Of a stretch of 35,238 bases of DNA, positions 23,665 to 30,811 are shown one piece after another. Positions within the stretch are counted from its first letter, which is position 1. Each line of letters begins with the position of its first letter. Source of the DNA: Nanobdellota archaeon (lineage in GTDB: Archaea; Nanobdellota; Nanobdellia; Woesearchaeales; CG1-02-33-12). The stretch is taken from positions 1 to 35,238 of the forward strand of contig JAHJQG010000007.1 in NCBI GenBank assembly GCA_018819345.1. Reading direction: 5' to 3'. A model generated the notes under the pieces. The model saw only the letters and a list, made by a program, of their open reading frames with translations, did no database searches and was not told the DNA's origin. Position numbers and translations under genes: made by a program.

Positions 23665-23705
23665 TAAAAGAATAAAGAATAAGGGGCTTGGTAATTAATG
23701 TACTT

Positions 23706-23721
23706 AAGATATATCTATCTT
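23706..23721. repeat. Inverted repeat AAGATA-TATC-TATCTT
   Basis: A perfect 6-4-6 inverted repeat in the spacer between the divergent genes at 23380 and 23762. It sits about 10 bases upstream of the restriction gene's TATA box, a position where a regulator could act on either promoter. In AT-rich DNA a repeat this short may be chance. Confidence 0.35.
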
Positions 23722-23730
23722 GTGGTATTG

Positions 23731-23743
23731 GTATATATAAAAT
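23731..23743 (+). promoter_or_regulatory. TATA promoter of the restriction endonuclease gene
   Basis: GTATATATAAAAT is centred about 25 bases before the ATG at 23762, so a leaderless mRNA is expected. Confidence 0.55.
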
Positions 23744-23761
23744 TGTTAGTTGATTTGATGT

Positions 23762-24484
23762 ATGGAAGAAATTTTACCAGAAATTAATATTAAAGAAAAA
23801 TTAAAGGTTATTAAAGATAAGGGATTTATTAAATCATTAAGAAAAGATAATACGGGGGTAGGTTATACGTTAGAGACTTTCTTGGGTATTAAAGAAAACA
23901 ATATTGGTGAGCCTGATTTTACATATAATGGTCTAAAAGTAGAGCTAAAAGCACAAAGAAAGAAAGCGGGCTCAAGAGTTACCTTATCAACTAAATCTCC
24001 TATTTGGGATCCTTTGAGAGATAGAGATATCATAAATAAGCTTGGATATATTGATAAAAAAGGAAGAAAGGCATTAAAAATCACATTAAAAATTGATAGA
24101 TTTAATCCAAAGGAATTTAAATTAAATTTAGATGAGAAAGAAGATAAACTAGAAATAGTACATAAGAGTTTTGGTATTGTTTGTTATTTTAAATTTTCAG
24201 AATTGATAGATACTATTAAAACAAAGTTGTATGAAAACTTGTTATTAGTTTTAGCTGACAAAAAGAAGGAGGGGGAAGAAGAGTATTTTCATTATATTGA
24301 AGCAAACTTATTTTCTCATTTTGATGAAACTAATTTTAAAGAGTTGTTAATTGATGGAAAAATTGTATGGGAATTTAGAATGCACCTTAAAGAATCGGGA
24401 TTTGCTCGTGACCATGGTTCAGGATTGAGGATTGGTAGAAAATATTTAAGTAATTTATTCAAAAAAGAAGAGAAAATTTTATGA
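23762..24484 (+). CDS. Type II restriction endonuclease, MvaI/BcnI family
   Basis: A 240-residue nuclease with the MvaI/BcnI signature: TGVGYTLETFLGIKENN (31-47) leading into the PD-(D/E)xK core PDFTYNGLKVELKAQRK. The putative catalytic residues are E38, D52, E61 and K63. MvaI and BcnI cut CC(A/T)GG and CC(C/G)GG as monomers, so a related five-base site is possible, but it cannot be derived from sequence. The gene is convergent with the methyltransferase gene and their stop codons abut with no spacer. This pairing confirms a restriction-modification system. Confidence 0.88.
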   Translation: MEEILPEINIKEKLKVIKDKGFIKSLRKDNTGVGYTLETFLGIKENNIGEPDFTYNGLKVELKAQRKKAGSRVTLSTKSPIWDPLRDRDIINKLGYIDKKGRKALKITLKIDRFNPKEFKLNLDEKEDKLEIVHKSFGIVCYFKFSELIDTIKTKLYENLLLVLADKKKEGEEEYFHYIEANLFSHFDETNFKELLIDGKIVWEFRMHLKESGFARDHGSGLRIGRKYLSNLFKKEEKIL

Positions 24485-25765
24485 TTATTGTTTTTCTAAT
24501 ATAATTATCCATTCCTCATTCATTGTTACTGCGTGGTTTCCACTTATATTTGTAGGGCTGTTAAGTCTAGGCATTCTTTTATAAGGAATATTCCTTGTAA
24601 AAGTATTATGGTGTTTATAATTGTTTTTTGCTCTAAACAATTCTACGATTATTTTATCTGTTGGTATTTGAATTCCTTTAACAGTTCTATTGCCAACAAC
24701 AAAACATAAAAATGCACCTTTCTTGGTTACTCTATGTAGCTCTTTTACGCATTTGTCAAAATCAACATAAAAACTTAATACATCTCTTGCTCTTCTTGGA
24801 TCAATATCTGATATTTTCTTTAAAGTTTTCTTCAATGTAGGTGAACCCAACCCATTTTTTAAATTTCTAGTAGGGATTCCACCTAAACTTACTTTATCAA
24901 TATCTAAAACTGTTTTTTTATCATATCCCAACCACTGCAAAGATAGTCTAGAGAATTGACCGTAAGCTACTGTTGTCCTACTATCCCCGTAAGGGGGGGA
25001 AGTGACTATTAGATCAACTTCTCTGTCATTAACTGAAATTTTCTTCCTTGTATCTTCAGGCAGAATATGTAATTTACAATCTTTATTATACTCTTTAAAG
25101 TATTTTTCCATCTTATCAATATTTTCCATTGCCTTATTTCTAAATTCATTAATTGTATTTGGATTATGTCTTTTTAACATTAACTCATTCATGCGATATA
25201 ATTTATACTCTCTCTTTCTAGTGTTGGATACATTCCTTACTGTTTCAGAAAAAGCTACTGAAAAGAAATCTTTAATATCTTGATTATCAATTTGATTAAT
25301 GTTATTTTTTATTATTGTTAAATCAATTATAACTTGCGGTTTAAACCAAAAGCTTATATTAAAAAAATTAGGTTTTTCTATTTCTTTCTGTTTGAAATTA
25401 ATGTCCCTTTTATCATCTGCACACTTATTCATTAGTTTTTTAAACTCATCTAGTAACAGTTTATGTTCAATAGGTTTTGTTTTAACTTCCGAAATAAGTA
25501 ATGCTAATGGGTTAATGTCTACACCATAAGCTTTCTTAAAATTTTTGTGTAAAGTAGATTCTAAAAGGGCTGTGCCAGAGCCCATAAATGGGTCAAGTAG
25601 AACTTCTGCATTTTTTCCATAAGTTTCTATTAATCTCCTAGCTATTTGGGGTATCATCATAGCTGGGTAGGTATGAAATCCATGATTACTATATTTAGTA
25701 TAAGCATCTCTGAAATCCCAACCTTCATCTTTAAATTTTATTTTGTTTAAGTCTCTTAATTGCAT
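24485..25765 (-). CDS. DNA methyltransferase, SPPY (m4C-type)
   Basis: A 426-residue amino-methyltransferase, the modification partner of the restriction enzyme. SAM-binding motif I is LLDPFMGSGT (57-65), catalytic motif IV is TSPPYG (255-260), and WDFRDAYTKYSNHGFHTYPAMMIPQI at the start is a family-typical lead-in. The SPPY form favours N4-cytosine methylation, which suits a CC(N)GG-type target. About 190 residues, probably target recognition, separate motif I from motif IV, an alpha-type order. The start overlaps the upstream regulator gene by 35 bases, so the two are translated from one mRNA. Confidence 0.92.
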   Translation of the reverse strand: MQLRDLNKIKFKDEGWDFRDAYTKYSNHGFHTYPAMMIPQIARRLIETYGKNAEVLLDPFMGSGTALLESTLHKNFKKAYGVDINPLALLISEVKTKPIEHKLLLDEFKKLMNKCADDKRDINFKQKEIEKPNFFNISFWFKPQVIIDLTIIKNNINQIDNQDIKDFFSVAFSETVRNVSNTRKREYKLYRMNELMLKRHNPNTINEFRNKAMENIDKMEKYFKEYNKDCKLHILPEDTRKKISVNDREVDLIVTSPPYGDSRTTVAYGQFSRLSLQWLGYDKKTVLDIDKVSLGGIPTRNLKNGLGSPTLKKTLKKISDIDPRRARDVLSFYVDFDKCVKELHRVTKKGAFLCFVVGNRTVKGIQIPTDKIIVELFRAKNNYKHHNTFTRNIPYKRMPRLNSPTNISGNHAVTMNEEWIIILEKQ

Positions 25766-26003
25766 TTTTTCCTAACTCGGTTAACTCATATAACCTTCCT
25801 TTCCTAGTTCCTTCATTAAGGCATTTAACCATATCATTTTCTTTTAATTCCTTCAAAAACATACTTACATGATTTAATCTAATCTTAGTTCTATCTGCGA
25901 TTTCAGAAGGCGTAGGAGTATCATTTCCAATTGCTTGAATTATCTTTAGCCTATATTCACTTGATTTTAACAGTGAAATAGCATCTATCATCCCCTTCTC
26001 CAT
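25731..26003 (-). CDS. Winged-helix transcription regulator of the R-M operon
   Basis: A 90-residue winged helix-turn-helix protein (ArsR/MarR-like, archaeal type). RLKIIQAIGNDTPTPSEIAD forms the first helices, RLNHVSMFLKELKENDMVKC the recognition helix and following helix, and RKGRLYELTELGKNAI the wing and C-terminal helix. It is followed by the methyltransferase on the same mRNA. A perfect 9-2-9 palindrome lies between its promoter and its start, so self-repression like that of restriction-system control proteins is likely. The ATG at 25991 is an alternative start, with GGAG six bases before it. Confidence 0.82.
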   Translation of the reverse strand: MEKGMIDAISLLKSSEYRLKIIQAIGNDTPTPSEIADRTKIRLNHVSMFLKELKENDMVKCLNEGTRKGRLYELTELGKNAIKRLKQNKI

Positions 26004-26009
26004 GCCTTT

Positions 26010-26029
26010 TATATTAATACATTAATATA
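26010..26029. promoter_or_regulatory. Probable operator: palindrome TATATTAAT-AC-ATTAATATA
   Basis: A perfect inverted repeat with nine-base arms and a two-base spacer, seven bases upstream of the regulator's first ATG and inside the expected mRNA leader. A dimeric winged-helix protein would bind such a site and block transcription. Its perfect symmetry and position make it the best operator candidate in the window. Confidence 0.6.
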
Positions 26030-26062
26030 TATGTTTAGCCACAATTTAGATACAATATGAAT

Positions 26063-26080
26063 ACATATATAAATCTTGTT
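26063..26080 (-). promoter_or_regulatory. BRE/TATA promoter of the regulator-methyltransferase operon
   Basis: The minus strand reads AACAAGATTTATATATGT. Transcription should begin near 26045, giving a leader of about 40 bases that contains the palindrome. Confidence 0.6.
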
Positions 26081-26180
26081 ATTTTTTATTATTATTACAT
26101 AACCTTAACTTCTTTATTAACTTTTAGAAGAAATTCCTGAAAATATTTCAATAAATCTGAAAAAAATAGGCAAGTTTTTG

Positions 26181-26348
26181 AATTATATATAATATCAAGA
26201 TCCTTGTTACATGCACCGAGTTGTACAAAGTATTAAGGGTATGACGCAGGGCACTCTTTCGTCAAGTGCGAATCGCAATAAAAATAAATACACTATGGTA
26301 GGAAAACTACATAGGTTGATTATAAAAAGCATCTATCTTATTTGTTAA
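26181..26348 (+). ncRNA. GC-rich small transcript candidate (RNA or 45-residue microprotein)
   Basis: A TATA-like box (AATTATATATAATAT, 26181-26195) is followed 25 bases later by a locally GC-rich stretch. That stretch contains a perfect five-base-pair hairpin, GCACT-CTTTCGTCA-AGTGC (about 26251-26269). The same stretch also reads as a 45-codon frame from the ATG at 26211 (MHRVVQSIKGMTQGTLSSSA...), which would be leaderless and overlaps the end of the Mrr-like gene on the other strand. I cannot decide between RNA and peptide. Confidence 0.3.
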
Positions 26349-27410
26349 TTTTGTTAATATACCTTCAATTTTAGAATCAATCTCTTTTATATTTAACTCA
26401 AAATCCTCCTCAAATAGTGCTTTTTCACCTTTATATCCCCCATTATTTTTATTATATAATGAATCATCTGCATTAACAAAATTGATAGAAAACCTAAAGA
26501 TACCCTTTCTTACATTAAATAAATTATTAACATCTTTAGTTACTTTAAACAATGATTTGAGAAGATTATGCAGAAATTTCTTATTTAATTCAACTTCTTC
26601 AATGTCTAGTTGGTAATAAATAACTCCCTTATGATAAACACGACAAATATTGATAGCATCTTTGAATCCTTTCATAGAGTAAGTTTTTAACCCAATTGGA
26701 ACTGATATCCCAATATTATGTTTTTCATATAACTCAAGTCCTTCAGAGAAGACTTTTGTAATAAAAGATTTAGGAATAAAAGCTTGACTTAATATATTGG
26801 TTAAACTCAATTTATCAGCGATAAATTCAAAATTATCATTAAATAATGTATATTTATTTGATTTAATATCTATTGGTATAGAAATAAATAATATTTTAGG
26901 GGTACTTATTATGTAATGTTCACTCAATTTACTATTAACTAATTTATTAACAATTAAATCAACTTGACTTAATTTTTTATCATCTGATTTTATATTGAAA
27001 TATCTCTCTCTTAAATCTAAACTATGTGAATCTAATTCATTTCTCAGACGTTCTTGATCATATATGTCAGAATCTAAATTATATTTCTGCTCGATTTCTT
27101 TTTTTAATTTATCCCTTCTCATAGGTGGAATGAAATGATTTGATACAAATACAAATTTTGAATAATCTTTGTCTTTTACTTTTTCCAAATCTTCATATAT
27201 TTTTTTATCCCAATCTTTTCTTAAGCTAAAATGAAAAACAACTTTCGCCTTGGATGTATTCAATAGTGCATCTTTCCCACCATCTTTTTTACCTACTCCT
27301 TGAGGCTCTATACCTCTGTATCCTAATCGTGAAAGAATTTCACAGCAAAATCTTTCAAATTCTATATTATCTGAATATTTTTCTAATTCATCAATAGTTT
27401 TGTGATACAT
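26307..27410 (-). CDS. Mrr-like (PD-(D/E)xK) nuclease-domain protein
   Basis: 367 residues. The N-terminal 80 residues resemble the restriction-endonuclease-like domain found in Mrr and many defence proteins: IEFERFCCEILSRLGYRGIE, then KKDGGKDALL with D47, then VVFHFSLRKDWDKKIYEDL. The strand after the aspartate has HFSLRK in place of the canonical (E/Q)xK, a variant seen in defence-associated relatives, so activity is likely but not certain. The remaining 280 residues are unrecognised and may be a sensor or partner-binding part. It is the third gene of an operon with two membrane-protein genes (six bases from the previous stop). Confidence 0.7.
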   Translation of the reverse strand: MYHKTIDELEKYSDNIEFERFCCEILSRLGYRGIEPQGVGKKDGGKDALLNTSKAKVVFHFSLRKDWDKKIYEDLEKVKDKDYSKFVFVSNHFIPPMRRDKLKKEIEQKYNLDSDIYDQERLRNELDSHSLDLRERYFNIKSDDKKLSQVDLIVNKLVNSKLSEHYIISTPKILFISIPIDIKSNKYTLFNDNFEFIADKLSLTNILSQAFIPKSFITKVFSEGLELYEKHNIGISVPIGLKTYSMKGFKDAINICRVYHKGVIYYQLDIEEVELNKKFLHNLLKSLFKVTKDVNNLFNVRKGIFRFSINFVNADDSLYNKNNGGYKGEKALFEEDFELNIKEIDSKIEGILTKLTNKIDAFYNQPM

Positions 27411-27416
27411 TTTATA

Positions 27417-27968
27417 TTAATAAAGAACTCTTCCGGATACGATTATTGGTTTATCTAGAGCCTTTAATGAATTTTTATATACTAATTTTCCATTACTTCT
27501 TTTTTTGTAGTTTTTTATTATTTTTGTAAATATATCTAGAATATATTCTGTTTCTGAACCGAGGTAATATTCAAGAATTATACAGTAATTCTCAAAAATA
27601 ATCTTAAATACTGCAATATCATCAATCATAAACTGAATAATCTTATCTTCATGGAATTGTATGTCTTTCTGGTCTCTTTTCCAATTTGTTTCAATTTTAT
27701 TCATAAATTCTTCTCGTATCTTCAAAATATCATATTTTTCAACTTTTTTAGCTGTACTTAATTCAATTCTGTTATGAAAAGAACTTTGACTTTCCTTCTT
27801 ATATATTAATACTAAAAGGATAAAAGTAAATGTTCCAATTACAGTCAATGGTTTAAATTCTTTAGCTAACCAAGAATACAAACCATTTCCTAAAATACCC
27901 AAACATATTCCTATCATAATATCTATGTTTATTTTTCCTAGTAATTGCTTTTTTTCGTCTAATTTCAT
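27417..27968 (-). CDS. Membrane-anchored protein of the Mrr-like operon
   Basis: A 183-residue unrecognised protein. Two N-terminal helices (about residues 15-34, IDIMIGICLGILGNGLYSWL, and 40-56, PLTVIGTFTFILLVLIY) form a hairpin. A charged 125-residue cytoplasmic domain follows (EKYDILKIREEFMNKIETNW and on). The ATG at 27968 overlaps the stop of the upstream gene as ATGA; the longer frame from 28034 is not needed. It would tether something to the membrane, perhaps the nuclease encoded next, but this is an inference from gene order. Confidence 0.68.
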   Translation of the reverse strand: MKLDEKKQLLGKINIDIMIGICLGILGNGLYSWLAKEFKPLTVIGTFTFILLVLIYKKESQSSFHNRIELSTAKKVEKYDILKIREEFMNKIETNWKRDQKDIQFHEDKIIQFMIDDIAVFKIIFENYCIILEYYLGSETEYILDIFTKIIKNYKKRSNGKLVYKNSLKALDKPIIVSGRVLY

Positions 27969-28327
27969 TCTAGTGGAACCAATAAACCTATTGAACCTAA
28001 AACCATTAGGATAGAGAGTATTATTAAAATCCACGATATTAAAGTAATCTTAGGACTCTTCGATATCCCTAATATGAATATAGCTAGAATTATCACCATC
28101 CCAAATAAAAAAAACATAATAATATAATATCCTTTAACTGGTATTATTTGAGCAATTTTTGAAAAAAAGAATGAAGAAAATATAAGAATCGTAGCAATAC
28201 TCATCAGAAAGATTGTGTTTTTGACGATTCTTTCACTTAATGTTAAATCTTTTAAGATAACAGAAAGAATCATAAGTAAAAATCCAAATCCTATAACTAT
28301 TAAAGGGAAAATGCTAATGGTATCCAT
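27965..28327 (-). CDS. Small four-helix membrane protein of the Mrr-like operon
   Basis: 120 residues, almost wholly hydrophobic, with four predicted membrane helices at about 5-25, 37-57, 67-87 and 95-117. Short polar loops (KDLTLSERIVKN, SKSPK) separate them. The start at 28327 is chosen because it lies 29 bases from a TATA box (28350-28364), while the TTG at 28351 lies in that box. It is the first gene of a three-gene operon. Size and helix number resemble membrane effector or sensor subunits of several defence systems, but I see no sequence match to a named one. Confidence 0.65.
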   Translation of the reverse strand: MDTISIFPLIVIGFGFLLMILSVILKDLTLSERIVKNTIFLMSIATILIFSSFFFSKIAQIIPVKGYYIIMFFLFGMVIILAIFILGISKSPKITLISWILIILSILMVLGSIGLLVPLE

Positions 28328-28349
28328 TTTATGATAGAGATATGATTTC

Positions 28350-28364
28350 AACTATTTAAAGTTT
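28350..28364 (-). promoter_or_regulatory. TATA promoter of the membrane/Mrr-like operon
   Basis: The minus strand reads AAAACTTTAAATAGT, 29 bases from the ATG at 28327. Confidence 0.5.
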
Positions 28365-28427
28365 TCTTGCCTTTCCACAAAAATTAGAAAGATTGCCTGA
28401 GTAATATTTCTTAACATTGGAATTCCG

Positions 28428-28500
28428 GTTATATGGGGTGGGGCTTTGATGCCGAACGTCTTTTTTTCCGACCGAAGTTTTATCACCACCACACCATTCT
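28428..28500. other. GC-rich island with long imperfect inverted repeat
   Basis: About half G+C in an otherwise AT-rich divergent spacer. TGGGGTGGGG (28434-28443) faces CACCACACCA (28487-28496), pairing at eight of ten positions, and the interior has GAT/ATC and GTC/GAC pairs. The result is a stem with an internal loop, the general shape of a small guide RNA. A minus-strand frame without ATG is also open for about 50 codons across it (CGGDKTSVGKKDVRHQ...). RNA or gene remnant; undecided. Confidence 0.3.
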
Positions 28501-28518
28501 AAAAATGATTTATTATAG

Positions 28519-28535
28519 AAATATATTTATATAAT
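28519..28535 (+). promoter_or_regulatory. TATA promoter of the exported protein gene
   Basis: AAATATATTTATATAAT is centred 26 bases before the ATG at 28556, so a leaderless mRNA is expected. Confidence 0.5.
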
Positions 28536-28555
28536 ATTATCCTTCTTACATAAAT

Positions 28556-29434
28556 ATGAAAAAACCAAGTTTATTTATTATATTTTTAATTTTTATAATT
28601 ATAAATATTATAATTGTTAAGGCAGATTGTCAAAAAGATGTAGCAGTTAATTATCAACTATTGGGTTTTAAAGAAGATGACTCAACAAAATTGAGTGAAT
28701 ACCAATTTCCAAATTTTAGACAAGATGATATTCTTAGACTAGGTAAATTTGAGGTAATTAATAGAGCTAATTGTACATATCCTAAATCAATTCTAAAAAT
28801 CATAATAAATTCACCAAGTAAAACTTTTGATCATTCTTTTTGTAGGCATGGTTTTGAAATACCAAAGCTTAGTCCAGGTGAAATATATTCATTAAAATTT
28901 GTGAATGTAAGCTGGAAAAAAATTGAAGAGGAAAATATTATCTATCCAAAGTTTAATTATATTGATTCAGATAGAAATATTCTAAATCTTTGTGGTATAG
29001 CCCTTTCCCCAGTTGGTTATTGGGACAGTGATGCACAGCTTGATGAAAAAGACCCAAAAAAATCTCTAAGTGGGGGTGTAGGCTATGGCGTTATAGACAA
29101 TGAAGGAAATTACCATGGATCTGATTTTAATGTACTTTCAAAAACCGAGCTTGAAGCTATAGAAAATACCAGACAAGCTTTAGATTTCGCTAGAACTAGC
29201 AATATTCGTGTAATAGTACTAACAGTTGTTGCTATTATAATTGCCATAGTTGGAGTAGTTTGTGAAGTAAAACTTGCTTGGGCTACAGAAAAAGCCCTAA
29301 GAAAAATTGGCAATAACCAAATCTCAGAATATAAAGGACTATTTGCAAATCTTAATAGAAACATAAAAGATATTGGTAAACAGATTATTATTGAATTAAA
29401 AAAGATATCAAAAATAAAAGTAAGAAGAAAATAA
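28556..29434 (+). CDS. Exported, membrane-anchored protein of unknown function
   Basis: 292 residues. A signal sequence (KKPSLFIIFLIFIIINIIIVK, then ADC) is followed by an outside domain of about 190 residues. It has three or four scattered cysteines (C25, and the pairs around NRANCTYP, SFCRHGF, LNLCGIA) that could form disulphides. A membrane helix near residues 221-245 (IRVIVLTVVAIIIAIVGVV) leads to a basic cytoplasmic tail of about 45 residues ending KISKIKVRRK. The cysteine after the signal is preceded by Asp, not a small residue, so it is not a good lipobox. No domain recognised; a surface receptor-like layout. Confidence 0.7.
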   Translation: MKKPSLFIIFLIFIIINIIIVKADCQKDVAVNYQLLGFKEDDSTKLSEYQFPNFRQDDILRLGKFEVINRANCTYPKSILKIIINSPSKTFDHSFCRHGFEIPKLSPGEIYSLKFVNVSWKKIEEENIIYPKFNYIDSDRNILNLCGIALSPVGYWDSDAQLDEKDPKKSLSGGVGYGVIDNEGNYHGSDFNVLSKTELEAIENTRQALDFARTSNIRVIVLTVVAIIIAIVGVVCEVKLAWATEKALRKIGNNQISEYKGLFANLNRNIKDIGKQIIIELKKISKIKVRRK

Positions 29435-29776
29435 AGCAATTAAAGGAACCTAAGAAAAAGGTGGGTCGAAGCGAAGAGTAATCATATAAGGTAAAGGTAT
29501 TATACAAAAAGTAATATTAAGAACTTTAGTTTTGTTTGAGTTTTGTATGAGAAAATATATTCTTGTCTATAATGTGTGTAGGAATTGATTTAATCAAAAC
29601 CTTTAAGGCCTGAGTTATTCTGGTTTGGTTGTTAAGGGTTTTTGAGGATTTTGAGGGATTTTTGTAACTTTATTCATAATCTTAAAAATATGCCAAAAAT
29701 ATGTCATATACCAAAGATTAAATAATACCAAAAATAAAAAGGTTTATTAAAGAAAGAGCTTATCTTTTGTTATAAA
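29435..29776. other. Non-coding spacer, 342 bases
   Basis: No gene, tRNA or clear repeat seen. It contains a run of near-repeats of the form GGGTTTTTGAGGATTTTGAGGG (about 29635-29660, G/T-rich on this strand), then the promoter of gpgS. Only short frames of about a dozen codons occur. Confidence 0.5.
29741..29753 (+). promoter_or_regulatory. TATA promoter of the gpgS-phosphorylase operon
   Basis: GGTTTATTAAAGA is centred about 30 bases before the ATG at 29777. It is a weaker box than most here. Confidence 0.4.
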
Positions 29777-30772
29777 ATGAATGTTGAAGAATGGTTTGAG
29801 AAATACAAATTCAAGTGTGATAGCTTTCGTGATATAAAACGGCTTGTAAAGATAAAGAAAGAAAAAAAGCTGAAGATTAGTGTATGTATCCCAACATTAA
29901 ATGAAGAGGCTACAATAGGAAAAATCATTACAACCATAAAGGAATCATTGATTGATAAGAATAAGCTGGTTGATGAGATTATAGTTGTTGATTCTGGAAG
30001 CACAGATAATACTGAAAAAATTGTAGTTGAAAGTGGTGCTAAGTTTTATTTAGCAGAAAAATTCTTGAAATCCACAGGCAGGGCAAAAGGAAAGGGAGAA
30101 AATCTCTGGAAATCACTATACCTTGCAGAAGGGGATATCATCTGCTGGATTGATGGTGATATCAAAAATATTCATCCACGGTTTGTATATGGCTTAATAG
30201 GGCCGCTTCTTACTCATGACAACATAAAGTTTACTAAAGCATTCTATCAGAGACCAATAAGGGTTGGGAAAGAGCTGAGGCCTTTGGGCGGCGGTAGGGT
30301 TACAGAACTGACAATAAGGCCTCTTTTCAATATGTATTTTCCAAGGTTAAGCGGTTTTATACAGCCATTGTCAGGAGAATATGCTGGAAAAAGAGAACTA
30401 TTAGAAAGAATACCCTTCTTTACAGGCTATGGTGTGGAAACCGCAATGTTGATAGATATTATAAAGAAATTTGGGCTTAGGGTTTGTGCACAGGTTGACC
30501 TCAAGAAGAGGATCCATAGGAATAGTTCTCTTGATAGTTTAAGCAAGATGGCTTTTGGAATACTGCAGGTATTTGCAAAAAGAGCCAACACTCTTGGAAA
30601 GCTGATACTAGTAACAGATATCAGGAATAGGTTTAGGATTATAGAACATACTAAAGATCGTGCATATAATCTGAAAAAAATAGTGATAAAAGAGAAACAA
30701 AGACCCCCAATAATTACAATCACTAAATATAGAAAAAAGTTCAAGAAAGAGCCTAGTTGGGTTTATGTATAA
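29777..30772 (+). CDS. gpgS: Glucosyl-3-phosphoglycerate synthase (GT81)
   Basis: Transfers glucose from an NDP-glucose to 3-phosphoglycerate, the first step to glucosylglycerate, a compatible solute. The 331-residue GT-A enzyme shows the family motifs in order: CIPTLNEE (37-44), DSGSTD (72-77), GRAKGKGENLWKS (101-113), the metal-binding DGD (126-128), GGGRVTELTIRPL (171-183), PLSGEYAGKR (197-206) and GYGVE (217-221). An Arg-His pair follows in KRIHRNSS. Length is normal for the family. The gene heads an operon with the GH13_18 phosphorylase (39 bases apart), which would take the product apart again. Confidence 0.92.
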   Translation: MNVEEWFEKYKFKCDSFRDIKRLVKIKKEKKLKISVCIPTLNEEATIGKIITTIKESLIDKNKLVDEIIVVDSGSTDNTEKIVVESGAKFYLAEKFLKSTGRAKGKGENLWKSLYLAEGDIICWIDGDIKNIHPRFVYGLIGPLLTHDNIKFTKAFYQRPIRVGKELRPLGGGRVTELTIRPLFNMYFPRLSGFIQPLSGEYAGKRELLERIPFFTGYGVETAMLIDIIKKFGLRVCAQVDLKKRIHRNSSLDSLSKMAFGILQVFAKRANTLGKLILVTDIRNRFRIIEHTKDRAYNLKKIVIKEKQRPPIITITKYRKKFKKEPSWVYV

Positions 30773-30811
30773 AATTTCTATTATCTATAAAATTGTAATG
30801 GTAATGAGCTA

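Noticed and set aside
27969-28034. Longer start for the two-helix membrane protein
   Set aside because: The ATG at 27968 forms an ATGA overlap with the upstream stop, a standard coupling, and leaves the hydrophobic hairpin at the N-terminus.
27965-28327. Match of the four-helix protein to the Kiwa subunit KwaA
   Set aside because: Only helix number and size agree; the partner genes differ (no KwaB-like protein), so no homology is claimed.
29635-29665. G/T-rich near-repeat in the 29.4-29.8 kb spacer
   Set aside because: Two imperfect copies of a short GAGGATTTTG-like unit are not enough to call a repeat array or an attachment site.
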